Below, piece after piece: positions 48,901-59,874 of a stretch of DNA of 64,000 nt. The stretch is from Paracentrotus lividus. Lineage: Eukaryota; Echinodermata; Echinoidea; Camarodonta; Echinidae. The translations under genes were made by a program, and so were the position numbers. The notes beneath the pieces were generated by a model that was given only the letters and a program-made list of their open reading frames with translations, had not been told where the DNA came from and searched no databases. The stretch is taken from NCBI GenBank assembly GCA_940671915.1, contig CALNVZ010003434.1:3070719-3134718 (forward strand), written 5' to 3'. Numbering within the stretch: position 1 is the stretch's first letter; each line of letters opens with the position of its first letter.

Positions 48901-50113
48901 TTTTTCTTCGCCTTCATCATCATCATCATCATCATCTTCATCATCATCATCATCATCATGATCATCATCATGATCATCATCTTCTTCGTCTTTTTCTTTT
49001 TCACACTTTCCTTAAACCCTCCCACATATTCTTTATTCTCCATGTTCTCTCTTCCCTTCTTCTTATTGTTATTTTCGTGTCCTTATACCGTTTCTCCCCT
49101 GCCTCCCCCAAAATCAACACAAATTATAATAGACTAACAAAAGTGGAAATGTAATGATAACAACTTTGACGACGACGATGACGGCAATGATGACGTTAAC
49201 GATGAATTGGAACTCCTATCATTTATACTTACATCATTCTATCCCGAAACAAGAAGTTGTTGACAGCATTACGTTGTGCGTCGTCTCGTTTCGCACCATA
49301 GTGATAGGGTAAAATTAATGCAACACCTGAAAGTAGAAATACAAAAATACAAAATGTAACAAAAGAATTGATTAATTATAAAAGTCTAATGTGTTGTGCG
49401 CAAATTCATGTTTTTGAAAATCCTCCTTTCTCTTCCAACGTGTTTATTTTTCACAGGAGTATAAATCCAAGATTTAACAGATGTGATGTGATATTTAGTG
49501 ATCTCATCTGTAGTGTTAGCTACACTTAGACACGCTAATAAAAAACAAAACAAAACAAAACAAAAGAACAAAAAAAAACAAAATAAATAAAAAGATATGA
49601 ATTTTGACTCTCACATATTGGCAAGAACCCATGATTTAACGGGGTATCGCCCATGTTAAGATACTTGGTAGACATTATGTTTAAAGGGCCTTTTTTCAAT
49701 ATGTGGACCTTATTTTTTCTATTTTCTACATTTTTAGAATTAGGGGGAGGTGAGATCTGCTCGCCCCTCGGATCTTACACCTTCTCATATGTAGACTCGC
49801 CTTTACGCAGAAGAGGGGGGGGGGGGGGGGGGGGGGTGGTAGGGGTGTAATATAATTTCTTTGATAGACATTAGACATAATACACATGCTTGAAAATCTT
49901 ACATTTTCCTTGGGGCCTACTTACTATTTCCATATTTTTTGCTGATGTCACAGTAGTTACTGAAGCACGCTTTGACCTGTCTTAGCGGTGGACACTTCTC
50001 GCCAGCGTTCTGGGGCTCAGTGATAACATGTCTCCGTCGCTCACTCGTTCCTATACCACAATTTACACTGCATCCACTCCAGTAACTCCAGGCTGACACT
50101 TCACAATTTACGG
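36628..50113 (-). CDS. SBSPON-like: SBSPON-like secreted protein (TSP1 plus C-terminal Cys-rich domain), 5' partial
   Basis: Four minus-strand exons join in phase: 50113-49925, 49326-49233, 48534-48443 and 36818-36628. They give about 187 residues to the stop tag (36630-36628). Order: TSP1 module (WSYWSGCSVNCG), linker (ALILPYHYGAKRDDAQRNA), SYCVYFKLRHVNKRC, then ACVECNRPAYGTDGQCHGEG and a YIFI end. Human SBSPON (RPE-spondin, 264 residues, recalled from memory) has the same order, with YVPAFITT, YCMEF, VCVDCQPPAM and a terminal SFIFI. The family is extracellular, with an N-terminal signal peptide and somatomedin-B domain; those exons were not found between 50114 and 64000. Precise function is unknown to me. 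Introns are 598, 698 and 11,624 bp. Orthology is probable, not proven. Confidence 0.85.
36843..36930. repeat. GA/CT microsatellite abutting an acceptor
   Basis: On the plus strand (ga)n with a few interruptions (acagagag). On the minus strand it is a long pyrimidine run just upstream of the last SBSPON-like exon. Confidence 0.9.
41040..41110 (+). mobile_element. Short retroelement ORF scrap
   Basis: One frame reads AATVLWNELPEYMRNE, the signature of the C-terminal end of CR1/L2/Jockey-type ORF2 proteins. It is only ~70 bp and is followed by stops. Confidence 0.4.
41228..41405. mobile_element. Degenerate CGGAGACGTCTC-family element
   Basis: Begins aaatggaggtatctcacttc then gcggaaact. The interior repeats gagacggttttgaaact, and the far part has gtggagacgtctct. 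Shares ends and interior with the elements at 46503 and 54359. Confidence 0.6.
41930..42020. repeat. GA-rich microsatellite ending in G runs
   Basis: Interrupted (ga)n and (gaga g)n, then ggggggggagtgaggggggg. Purine-only over about 90 bases. Confidence 0.85.
43478..43635. other. Assembly gap (158 N)
   Basis: Unbroken run of N between cactgct and actacac. It lies in the long intron of the SBSPON-like gene. Confidence 0.99.
44731..45330. repeat. Large foldback built from a ~16-bp ggttcgttagtccgaa unit
   Basis: From 44731 to about 45060 the plus strand has many variants of gttcgttagtccgaagg, including forms with aaatggtccgaag. From about 45140 to 45330 the complementary versions occur (ggactaacgaaac, cttcggacaaacgaag, ccgactaacgag). 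The centre (45061-45140) is unrelated. The region could form a very long imperfect hairpin. Confidence 0.8.
46503..46795. mobile_element. CGGAGACGTCTC-family element
   Basis: Starts atggtggtatta as the element at 54359 does. It contains several copies of the palindrome gcggagacgtctccgc and tctcaaa.ccgtttcaaac on the opposite strand from 54400. About 290 bp; ends uncertain. Confidence 0.6.
47072..47203. mobile_element. 132-bp foldback MITE (gcagtggcggatccagg)
   Basis: The left end gcagtggcggatccagg and the right end cctggatccgcactgc are inverted repeats. Inner segments ggacgcgccctcccctata and ggtggcgccccctatcc are related to each other. Eroded fragments with similar words (ggcgtacgcccctat, acgcccccaattt) are near 43970 and 51160. 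Confidence 0.75.
47755..47785 (+). repeat. G-run
   Basis: tggggggagggggggggggg between AT-rich sequences. Confidence 0.8.
48443..48534 (-). CDS. SBSPON-like: SBSPON-like 92-nt exon with YCVYF motif
   Basis: Acceptor ctttcgttacag, donor gtaagt; phase 2 in, phase 1 out. It encodes FRSYCVYFKLRHVNKRCYSD and AASWTSSLRK. The Y-C-V-x-F pattern followed by a second Cys and a Trp matches the YCMEF...HC...W pattern of SBSPON. A second acceptor 6 nt further in (gttcag) could remove two residues in frame. Confidence 0.85.
48773..49016. repeat. Trinucleotide mosaic microsatellite
   Basis: Successive blocks of (ttc)n, (ttg)n with ctg, (ttc)n, (atc)n and (ttc)n over ~245 bp. It lies in the 698-nt intron between two small SBSPON-like exons and gives false Lys/Met-rich or Leu/Ile-rich open frames. 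Confidence 0.9.
49233..49326 (-). CDS. SBSPON-like: SBSPON-like 94-nt linker exon
   Basis: Acceptor tttctactttcag, donor gtaagt; phase 1 in, phase 2 out. It encodes SVALILPYHYGAKRDDAQRN and AVNNFLFRDRM, comparable to the human segment VPAFITTSAFNKERTRQAT. Too short and diverged to find by ORF length; support is the exact phase fit with both neighbours and the family resemblance. Confidence 0.8.
49540..49585. repeat. (CAAAA)n run
   Basis: Repeated caaaacaaaa units between 49548 and 49582, in the intron between the TSP1 and linker exons. Confidence 0.8.
49815..49836 (+). repeat. Long poly-G run
   Basis: About 20 consecutive G after agaaga and before tggtagggg, some 90 bp downstream (minus-strand sense) of the TSP1 exon donor. 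Confidence 0.9.
49925..50113 (-). CDS. SBSPON-like: SBSPON-like exon: thrombospondin type-1 module
   Basis: A 189-nt phase 1-1 exon after acceptor catctcatttcag and before donor gtaagt. It encodes a complete TSP1 repeat: AVNCEVSAWSYWSGCSVNCG, then GTSERRR, a CPPL block and ACFSNYCD. The WxxW C-mannosylation motif is present. The O-fucosylation site Cxx(S/T)C is not: it reads CSVNC. Phase 1-1 is the usual arrangement for shuffled extracellular modules. Confidence 0.9.
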
Positions 50114-51668
50114 CTGAAATGAGATGGAAACAAAGATTAATTAGATAAAGGCGATTGTTTAAATCATTTATTCGAACAAACAAAAAAAATAATGATAATA
50201 AAAAAAAAAAAATCACTATACACGTAGATAATAGCCATGTTTCATGTTTGGAAATGGCAGAGAACAATATTCTCAACGATAAGACAGTGTAATGTTATCG
50301 AAATGCTACATTTATAAGAATTGTTTCATACAAACAAAAAGCCGTCCTTCTTTAGATGTCATTGTCTGATATGTCTTGATGACAAATATTTTGGGCTATT
50401 TCACATGTTGCTTTTCGTTGTTCAGAGCCCACGTTTATTTAATCCAGCTTTAAGAGACATTTTCTCAGTAATAAAAACGAAATAAAATGAAACAGAGGAA
50501 AGAAAAACAGCACATTCCTACACGCTGGTACAAAAATTCAAGAGTTATTCTGCGACAGTCATAGAGCTACACTTGCACGTAAGCGGAAACCTGAGATTAT
50601 AGGTCTCTGAAGACGAATCGTAAAAATAAAACTGTCTGTATTATTATTACTGCTGTATGTGCATTGTTGACCTCATTGCAGGTTATGGATGGGAACGATA
50701 CATTCGTAGAAATTGCTGGAATGATTTGGAATTTAAAACATGAATGTTGTCTCAAGTTGAAAGATGTGATCACACTCGGTGATCAATCAAATCTGTTTTG
50801 GCCGCGATTCAACTCTGTGTACTGGCTTATCCAGCGAGTTAAAAAATAAAATACGCCCCCATTTTAAAGCTAACGAAATGAGTAAGCCTGATCAGACGTC
50901 ACGTGTGGACATTTTCCAAATTTTAAAACTTTTTTTAAATTTTTTTTTTATCGACGGCCTGTGAAAAATCAAATATGAGAAATATTGAACATTTTTATAG
51001 TGAAGGGTACCACTGGATGTTCCAAATGATGGCAAAATTTGGTTGCCATGGATACGTGCTAATAACAAGGTACATAATAGGCCTAGAATACTAGTAGTAC
51101 TAAATTATTTTCTACAGTTTCTAAAGCACAATGGGCATGCACTTATAATTATACATGACGCCCCCAATTTGGCGAGGAATCCGCCCCTGTTGATCTTCTT
51201 CTTCTTTTTTTTTTTTGGGGGGGGGGGGATGACTGAGAGCGACAATCTGAGGGATGATGATGGGACAGACAGTTCGGTAGTCAATGAGCGCTGTGACATT
51301 GGCGGCAAAGTTTAGTATGGTTAATTTACGATTTACAATATTATTACAGTCGTCTGGTAATATCAAGATGAAAGAGGATGAGATGCATTGAAAGTTAATT
51401 TCATCTTCTATTTTAGGTCTCTATCTCTTTTTCTTTCTTTAGCCCTTTGTCTACCTTATATCTCTCTCCATCATGTCTATATGTATTTCCCTTACTCTCT
51501 GCAATCAATTTTCCCATAAAGAATACATGATAAATCGTTTGCCCACATTTATATTAAAGTGATAGAAAACAAGTAAAACTACAAAGAAATAGATAAAATT
51601 ATAAACTGTAAACATTTTAACATCATCACGAAACAGCGAAATGGCATGAACGAGAGATATACAGTATT

Positions 51669-51669
<1 letters not shown>

Positions 51670-51739
<70 letters not shown>

Positions 51740-51801
51740 AGGGGGGGGGGGGTGGTAGGTCCCTTGGCCCATCTATCTGTCTCTGTCTCTGTCTCTGTCT
51801 T

Positions 51802-51850
<49 letters not shown>
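51670..51850. repeat. (GA)n and (CT)n forming an inverted pair
   Basis: About 55 bp of (ga)n (51681-51735), a ~40-bp spacer with a G run, then gtctctgtctct units and about 50 bp of (ct)n (to 51848). The two arms are complementary and could form a stem of ~50 bp. Confidence 0.9.
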
Positions 51851-51854
<4 letters not shown>

Positions 51855-53353
51855 TTCAGTACCATCACCTCGTTCATCATGTCATCATATACCATTTTAC
51901 TGTCTTCATAAGATGTTGAAATGTTAACTTTTCGATTTTTTTTTTTTATGTTTATCGCTCTCGGGAGCCTATACAGTCTTTTTTTTTCTTTTTAAATTCT
52001 AAATACAATTTTTTTCATTTTTATATTTATATATAGGAAGATCATTTTTTATTTATTCATTTTTATTTTTTAAAGAGATGATGAACGCCTGTCCACGATT
52101 TAATCTGAACTATATAAATTAGTATTTCTATATTGAGATTTTTTTCAATGAAAAGTTAGATATTAGAAAAAAAATTATGAAGATGATGGGAGGCTCTGAA
52201 CGTTCTCCATTCCTGAAAAGGTTGTAGATCTCTGTGACTGCCTGAAGGTCATGAGATTGACCTGTATTTAGAAGATTATGTCAACAAAGACGAGAAGACG
52301 GGAATGTCAAGAGGATGATTTTTTTTTATGAATCAAAGTCAAGAAGCCGTGAGAACTGGACTACGAAGGCTTACGTCTACTGTGCAAATATTAAATATGG
52401 TCATTGAGAATCGTCAAAGTTAGAATCGATGTTTCTGAGAATTGGGTGAAAATGTTAATTTTAATTACGGTTATCAAAATTCCTGCGTTCATCTGACATC
52501 TGACATTCTTCCAAGATCGAATGATAATGGACAAAGACAAATGCTTCACCTGTTAATTTGAAGACTTTATGTATGGTACTTTATCTATCAATCAGGGATT
52601 TTACTATTTAAAACGAGATGAAGACCCAAGATGGGGATGCATAGGTGTGCAAGGGAGGTATATAATAATCAGGTTTAGTCTAATGACAAATCTTGAACAT
52701 CAACGTAAAAAAGAGACACTCAGAATTAAACCATTGCTATAATTATCTTACAATTATTGACCACTTTGGCAAAGGTGATCTAATTTACCCACAATCCAGT
52801 AAGATCGCCAAACATTTTACTATAAATCGGAGAAATATGAGAAACTCACATTTCTATGATTTAACCAACAGATTAACATGATTAGGAAATTCGTTGAGGT
52901 TTTCGATGATAATATCATCAGTGTCCAGTGACTCACATTTCAGACCCAAATTAATGTTTTTAAAGTAATACATCTTAAGGCTTTTTTATTCCTTTTGCAC
53001 CTGTATATTGAGACATGGGCAGTAAGTACTCAAAAAGAAGAAAAAGAATTGGAATCGAAATTAAATTTGAAATAGGAATTGTGTGATCTTTCCTTTAAAG
53101 ATTTGCCTGCATAGGATGACAGTGCTTGGATCATGTTAGTTCACCTGACAGATCAATATGTCTGATTTCATTTCTTAGCGGCTGCATTGAAACACAAACC
53201 CTGCAAATCGACCTACTTAAAATCGCATAATATTACAGGTCCGGTCTCAACCTAAAATTAGTAATAGTTTTGGCTTTCCTGTCTCCTATTCCTTTTCTTC
53301 TTCCTCAAAATAATTTCTTCTCACTTTCTGCACCTTCCTTCTTGTCCCCTAAC

Positions 53354-53466
53354 AGCCTAATCATACCAATGAAATCGACTCCAAACCGACCACTAGCTTG
53401 CAGTTCATTGTAATGTAATTCGGTTTGGTGGCGGTGCGGGGTCGGTTTCATTGATATGACTCGGCT
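53354..53466. mobile_element. 113-bp foldback MITE
   Basis: The left arm agcctaatcataccaatgaa then atcgact, and the right arm gtcggtttcattgatatgac then tcggct, are inverted over about 28 bp with few mismatches. Inner words ccaaaccgacca and cggtttggtgg extend the pairing. Confidence 0.75.
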
Positions 53467-54358
53467 ATCACTACCGTTTTCTGCACACTTAATTGCGGGT
53501 GTGATAATAATTTTGGGTGTGGTATACTGTTTTTCATCAAAATGTTTATTTTTACTACATTTTTATGTCGCTGTCAAAAAATTATGATAAATGTTCTAAA
53601 AAGATTCAGAATATAGACACAGACGTAACATAGCACACCAAAAAGTTGAAACTTTGCACGTGCCTAATATGAATATAATTTATGGTCTTCAAAATATTAG
53701 CTCATAAAATCTTTGTTGGTCATGCTCTTAATATAAATATCCATCTTTATGAGTGTATAAGTCATAATCAGGGGTTATACCAAACTGCTGAAATAAAAAA
53801 AGAGTTACGACATCAATTTATTGCCGATTCATAAAAAATGGAGACTGAATTCTATTCATTCACAAAGACGTTTTTTTTCCACAAATGTTTGTCTTTAAAC
53901 CATAGCTTCAGTCACGTAGCTCAGGCGGACTTCATAATTCATAAAATATTCCATTTTCTACCATCAATGGTATACAGCTTGTTGTCAGGATACTTACAAA
54001 TTGAGATGATGATATATCGAAGTTGAAATTTGATGAAAAATTTACAGCAGTTTTCACACTTGGATGTCAAAAAGTCGCCAACGGATGCAAATGATTTATG
54101 AGTAGAATTGACAACGAGAGATTTCGCGCCCAAATCCATGTTTAGTTACTGACAAAACTCTTGGTAACTGCCAAATTTTGGTTATTTTGCTCATGTTTGG
54201 AAATACACCAACACGTAATATCAAGAGCATATGCTGTGATGATTTGTTATATTTCGGTTCATAATCAATCAATTAAAAGGAATGAGTGTGCTTAGACGTA
54301 TTCACTGAATTCTGACGGTTGAATTAAAAATCGTTTGTAGATAAATGAAATGCAACGT

Positions 54359-54474
54359 CCATAATGGTGGTATCTCACATCGCGGAGATGGATTTGGTAC
54401 AACTATGAGACGGTTTTGAAACGGTTTTGAAACTTGTCGCGAGACGTCTCCGCGAAGTGAGATATCACCATAAC
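54359..54474. mobile_element. CGGAGACGTCTC-family MITE, best-preserved copy
   Basis: The left end atggtggtatctcacatcgc then ggaga, and the right end tctccgcgaagtgagatatc then accat, are inverted repeats of ~25 bp with two mismatches. The interior is gagacggttttgaaacg repeated twice, then cgcgagacgtctccgcg. Length 116 bp. Confidence 0.75.
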
Positions 54475-55779
54475 GATCACAGAAAACCAATGTTGTCTGT
54501 GTATAGCTGCCTGGTGTACATACATGCCACATTAATCCATCTATTTTAGCTGACACTGAAATCTCAAAGGACATAAGTATTAAATGTATTATTGATGATA
54601 TTAGATTCATATAATGTTCTCACATTTTACCAGGAAAACAAAACAAACTTCAATAATGAGATTAAAATTCCACGTAGGCCTACCTATTATCAATTCGATT
54701 CCATCACGTCAAAAGCAAATTAACGCTCATGGCTACGGTCATACGATACCAACATGAAGGTCTGGGCTTTTTCTTGTACATTTAAAGATTATTTCGTTTC
54801 GTAGCTTAGTAAAAAGCGATTTCCTTGCATTAATACAAATAATAATTATAGTTACATTTATATAGCGCTATTATACAAATGAAGCTTCCATACATTTCCC
54901 AGGTTTCAGTGTTAAAAAGGTTGATACCATTGAGAGCTGAACTGTCGTTAGTTTTCCGCCATATCATCATGAGCTAAAGCCCTTTTAGCTATCATCACAC
55001 AATATTGGCCTTGAAAAACATTTCTCTAAGTATTTTATCCACTTTTTTTCCCTTCCGACATACAACTGAGGGTCAAGTAATGCAGTATAAACCAAGTATT
55101 ATGATTATTGGTATACATTCCAAAGATGACTATATCCCGTCGTGTCGCGCTGCCAGCCCTGCTCAGCCAATTCAACTAACTTCTTACTTTTCACACCTAT
55201 ATAGAATTGCAAAACATGAAAATAAAATGAAAGCCAACAATATGAAAGAAACGCTTAGAAGGCATTTGTACAAGAATTAATATTGATTATTATTATTATT
55301 ATGCATGCCAAAGTAACGTCGCACCTTATAATGAGAGATGTGCTCCGCTTAATAATAATTTTTTTTTGAGATAAACAATAATAAAGACTAAATTTTCAAA
55401 AGTCTCAAAGGTTGGAGTATTAAAAAACAAAAGAGTCAAGAGCACTCATCATTATTTTAGGGGCTACCCCCCCCCCCAAAAAAAAAGGAGGCATTTTTAG
55501 AGTTCGCTATACGGTTCATTGACGCACCGATTAAATAATGTGAACTACTTTTCATTTTCATTTTCAACTTAGCACTCGATGTTTGCTAATATGAAGAAAA
55601 TCGCTTTAATATTTAGGTCAATCTGATTTTATTTTGAACCATCACGTTTCAATCTCTTGTCAGATATAATGTTTCTCAAAATTCTCTGTCGAAGTATTTG
55701 GCGTGATTTATAGATTAGTATAATCACTGTATGTCTGCATGTTATCCCATTCGCGGGTATTTTGAATATGATTACTGAT

Positions 55780-55800
55780 TTCAGTGGGGGGGGGGGGGGA
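55780..55800 (+). repeat. Poly-G run
   Basis: gtgggggggggggggga between AT-rich flanks. Confidence 0.8.
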
Positions 55801-56109
55801 GAAGCTTGTTGAAGCAGAAAAAAAATAATTTGATATTCCCAGCGTCTGAACCGCGTAATTTTCGGGCTCAGCGTCTGCTAAGTGGTCGACAGTTAGACCC
55901 GACGAGAATACTGGTAAAATTATCTGTTTCATGATCAACACCCATGGGAGCTCTGTTATTTTGATTATGTTGGCCCTTTCACGTATGCTCCCAATAATTT
56001 CAAGGCCCTTTACATCACCTTCGATATTAATTCATCTGTGAATCTTGAACGGGTTGTTAGCTATAATGCAGAGACTGAGTAGGATTGACGGGCGCCGCCA
56101 GGAAGTGGG

Positions 56110-56315
56110 AGGGGGCTGTACGCACATTTTGGTAAATAACCTTCAAAATGTGCAGTTACCAAAATGTGCAGTCACAAAATACGTCACATTTTGGTACTGC
56201 ACATTTTGGTTATTCCAATATGTGCAGTTACCAAATGTGCTGTCAAATGTTACGCACATTTGGTAAGACATATTTTGGTTATTTACCAAATGTGCAGGCA
56301 TTGACGGCCATTTTG
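56110..56315. repeat. Nested inverted repeats of cacattttggta
   Basis: The word cacattttggta or its complement taccaaaatgtg (with variants acatttggta, accaaatgtg) occurs about eleven times, alternating in orientation over ~200 bp. A shorter relative is at 59258-59322 (cacattttggttatttacca then aattgtg). It probably represents MITEs inserted in one another. Confidence 0.75.
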
Positions 56316-56429
56316 TAACCTCGAATCCAGTCAAGATTTCTTGCAGCCACAGGTGTTTGTTGATCCTTTTTCTTTTTCTTTTCTCTTCCTTCTTTATTTA
56401 TTATTTATTTATTATTTATTTTATTATTT

Positions 56430-56680
56430 TTTGGGGGGGGGGGGAGGGGCTGATTAGAATAGGGTTGGCACAAGCCTGTCATTCCGGGCACAACTCCCTA
56501 TTAACAATTTTTTATTTATTTATTTTTCCACAATAAAAGTAACAAAATATAAATGTGTTTGCATAGCAAAAATTAAAAATAACACATTATCAATCATATA
56601 ACATAATTACCAATGTAAACAGACTTACAACAAAGTGATTGGGAGCATTTTTTCAATGTACTAGTGTGGAGAGTGCTGGC
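56430..56680 (-). mobile_element. Probable retroelement 3' region, reverse orientation
   Basis: On the minus strand the A-rich segment runs into gggagttgtgcccggaatga and caggcttgtgccaaccctat, then a C run. This resembles a retroelement 3'UTR. No ORF. It sits ~110 bp left of the plus-strand reverse transcriptase remnant. Confidence 0.4.
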
Positions 56681-56789
56681 AAATCTGGAGGATGTATTTT
56701 GAATATTTTAACAAGCATGCTCCAAATGTTACCGATGAAAGCACGTGGAACAAGTCCCTTGGTGACAGATGATTTTGTTAATTATTCAC

Positions 56790-58600
56790 AGGAAAGAGAC
56801 CGTTTGAAGTAAAGGCTAGAAGACTGAACAGGAAATTTGGGAAAATTCAGAGATATGAGAATTTTGTGAATAATCTGAGAAGACCTCAAGAAGGTTTACT
56901 ACCAAACCAGATAATGGAAAAAACGACCCAAGAGAGTTATGGAAAATCCTCAAAACACTCACACCCTCAAGCCAATCTTCTAATTCTCTAAGGAATATTA
57001 ATGTAGATGGTACAAATGTACATACTGATCAAGATATTGCAGAAAAGTTCAATGAATTTTTGTAACAGCTGGAGTCATTGTGTTTCTGGTATAATCATAT
57101 TAGTAATGCTCGTCAAAATAATGTACCATTCCATATGAAGAGCAAACACTACCAAAATTCACACTCGAAAATGTAAACGAAATTTTGTACGTAACGAACT
57201 AAATTGATGAATGTAACAAAGCAACAGTATTGAAGATTTAGTACAAGACTCATCAAACGTGCATCTCCGGTTATTTCTGCCACTTCGTCAGTTCAATTTG
57301 TCGTTGAACTCAAATTACCTACAGAGTGGAAACGAGCAAAAGTTACTCCGGATATTAAAGGGGGTGAAGAGAAGAAATGTCAAATTATAGGCCAATATCG
57401 ATAATCCAATCATAATGAAAATGCTTGAAAAGCAGTTAATGTCAACTACAGAATACTCTCTGAAAATCACATCCTCGCTCAAGGAACAATCAGATATTAG
57501 GAAAGCTCACTCAACTAATCAGTATTTGTGTTATCAGTGATGTATTGTACAAAGAAATGGACAATGGTCGTTTAACGGTGTTTGTATTCTTAGACCTCAA
57601 AAAGCTTTTGATACTGTAGACCATGGTAGTTAATCGATGCACTGTCGAGCTATGGATCAAAGACATTGAGAAACAATGTTTACAGTAACGGATAGAAGTC
57701 AAGCACAGCAATTGAAAAGTCATGTCACAACCAAGAAATGTACATGGAGATACAACAGGTTCGATTCTGGGGCCTCAAATTGTTTCCTCTCTATGTCAAT
57801 ACTCTACCAAAGTCAGTGAAGAATGGAAAAGTAATGATATGCCGCATGATACAATATGCGACTCTATAGTGCTACATCACGTTGCTGAATTGAATCACGT
57901 CTTAATGAAGATTTACTCAATGTAAATGAATGGCTTCGCGAGCACAGCAGATTAGTTCTGTCAATACAGCGAAAACCAAATACATGATTTTTGACACTCA
58001 GAAGCTAAAAACATCACAGAACATAGACATATTAATGTGAACAAACACATTAAGAGGGGTGTACGGTTATAAATACCTAGTGTTTTCTGGATCAATACCT
58101 AAATTGGAGATGATCACCTTGAGAACGTGAAACAAGAAAATTGGGTCAAAAATACTCGACTATCTTCGTAGACTTCGTCCTTATCTTACTGAGAGGTTCA
58201 AAGCTACTTGCAAATGCCCTATTATGCCACTTTTGATTACTGTAGTCCAGTAGTGGTCAAATTGTAACTTGAATCTGAAGAGTGTAATTATTAAGCAGCA
58301 AAAAAGAATGGGACGCATAATTCTCAAAGTAGATACTCGAACACCAACTGTCGAAGTTTTACGCAGACTAAGATGGGTATCAATAGGGCAGGTGGAAATT
58401 CCAGAAACTCAAAGTCATTCAATGCCCTGAATGGAAATTCTCCCCAAATATCTCACAGACCTATTCCAATATCGCCAATGTTCATACATCGTACCTCGAA
58501 ATGCAAGCAGCTTAGGAATTAGTATACCACGGGTTAGGACTGAGAAGGGAAGAGGAGACTATCAATCGAGGGCTCTCTCTTATGGAATGAATGGGGGGGG
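56790..58600 (+). pseudogene. Decayed non-LTR retrotransposon reverse transcriptase
   Basis: Fragments in shifting frames follow the order of a CR1/L2/Jockey-like ORF2. Near 56930 is ELWKILKTLTPSSQSSNSL and FNEFL; near 57390, a YRPIS-like segment; near 57500, IRKAHSTNQ; near 57575, VFLDLKKAFDTVD (frame broken). Near 58140 is KILDYLRRLRPYLTERFKA, near 58300 KQQKRMGRIILKVDTRTPT with VEVLRRLRWVSIG, and near 58510 a retroelement-type terminus ending SYGMN. The catalytic YxDD box is not recognisable. Many stops and indels show it is dead. It lies in sense opposite to the SBSPON-like gene. Confidence 0.8.
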
Positions 58601-58689
58601 GTAGTGTTGATTTTTTTTGGCATGCGGCCAACCAAAAGGTCGATATCTCAACCATAGGGGTCGTTGTAGAGGTCAATCAGCTCAAATCA

Positions 58690-58810
58690 TGCCCATTTAT
58701 CCGTTTTTTTTTGTTTTTTTTGCCAATTTGGCCCCCCTAAGGTCAATTTGGCGCCCTTTGAGGTCATTTTGGCGCCCTTTTGGTCGCCTACGCCGGGGGC
58801 CGGCCCCGTA
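58690..58810 (+). repeat. tttggcgccctt tandem repeat
   Basis: Three diverged units of ggtca(a/t)tttggcgccctttg follow a T run with ttgccaatttggccc. Period about 26 bp. It lies just right of the reverse transcriptase remnant and may belong to another interspersed element. Confidence 0.6.
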
Positions 58811-58909
58811 AAGCCCACCCAGAATACACGCATGATTGTGGGTAACCTAAAGAAAGCATAGCTTAGTAAGCTGGGCTCCCAAACTTAAATCAATTGTATT
58901 ACTAAATGA

Positions 58910-58938
58910 AAATATATATATATATATATATATATATT
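58910..58938. repeat. (TA)n microsatellite
   Basis: aaatatatatatatatatat continuing to 58937. Confidence 0.9.
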
Positions 58939-59813
58939 ACATAAATATAAACGATACAAAGTACAATACCACACGGAACGGGACAATACTTTAAACACAA
59001 GACATTAACATTGTGAAGCCTTCCGTAGTTTAAAAGTGTACATTGTAGTTATTAATTTGGCTAGATTTGAGTTTACGTTTAAAGGAAAATAAGCTTGGTG
59101 AAAGTTTAAATGACTCGTCAAGAGAATTGAAAAAAAAAGAGGTCCAGCGTAAATGATATTAACAATTCATCCCAATTGGCGAATTACGCCATGGCAAAGT
59201 TACATCTACCTTAAAACATATCTGGAACCCGTCTCGGCCTCTCCATAGGTAGGAATAGTAACTTCACATTTTGGTTATTTACCAAATTGTGCAATATACC
59301 AAAATGTACCGTCACAGGAGCACTGACAGCAATTTTTTTCAATATATAATAGACGTCATTTAATAAAATATGATTGATTTTGATTAATTTTGGAATTTCT
59401 GAAAATTCTTAACGACGTCATCAAATATATCAATCATTAAATCAGGAAATGCAATTTGGAAGAATGTTTGAGATTGCAGCAGAATATCATTATTATGAGC
59501 GAAGTCAGGTCCCCTTCCAAAAAAATTCCTGAGTCAGAACTAACTGTTGATTGGCGATATATGAAAGGACCCGCTCTGGGCATTCAATATGGCGGACTGA
59601 GAAGAAGAATAATATTACAGTATGACATTGTAAACTGTTTATCTGAAGGTGAAGTGATATTGATATCATAGCTCCCAATTCCCTCGATGGCCCGAGAAAA
59701 AACGCGCCGGAATGTAATCGGGATTAGATGGCCAGACTACACCACAAAATGTAGAGAACAAAAATAAAAGGAGGGATATAGAAAAAAATCTTGAAAGAAA
59801 AAACTGAGAAGGG

Positions 59814-59829
59814 AGAGAGAAAGAGAGAA

Positions 59830-59872
<43 letters not shown>
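59814..59872. repeat. GA microsatellite
   Basis: gagagagaaagagagaaaga then pure (ga)n to 59871. Confidence 0.9.

Positions 59873-59874
<2 letters not shown>

Noticed and set aside
48774..49137. Lys/Met- or Leu/Ile-rich frames
   Set aside because: Translation of trinucleotide microsatellites inside an intron.
49917..49925. TSP1 exon reading on to the stop after GNSK
   Set aside because: A consensus donor gtaagt precedes that stop and the next exon joins in phase, so the stop is intronic.
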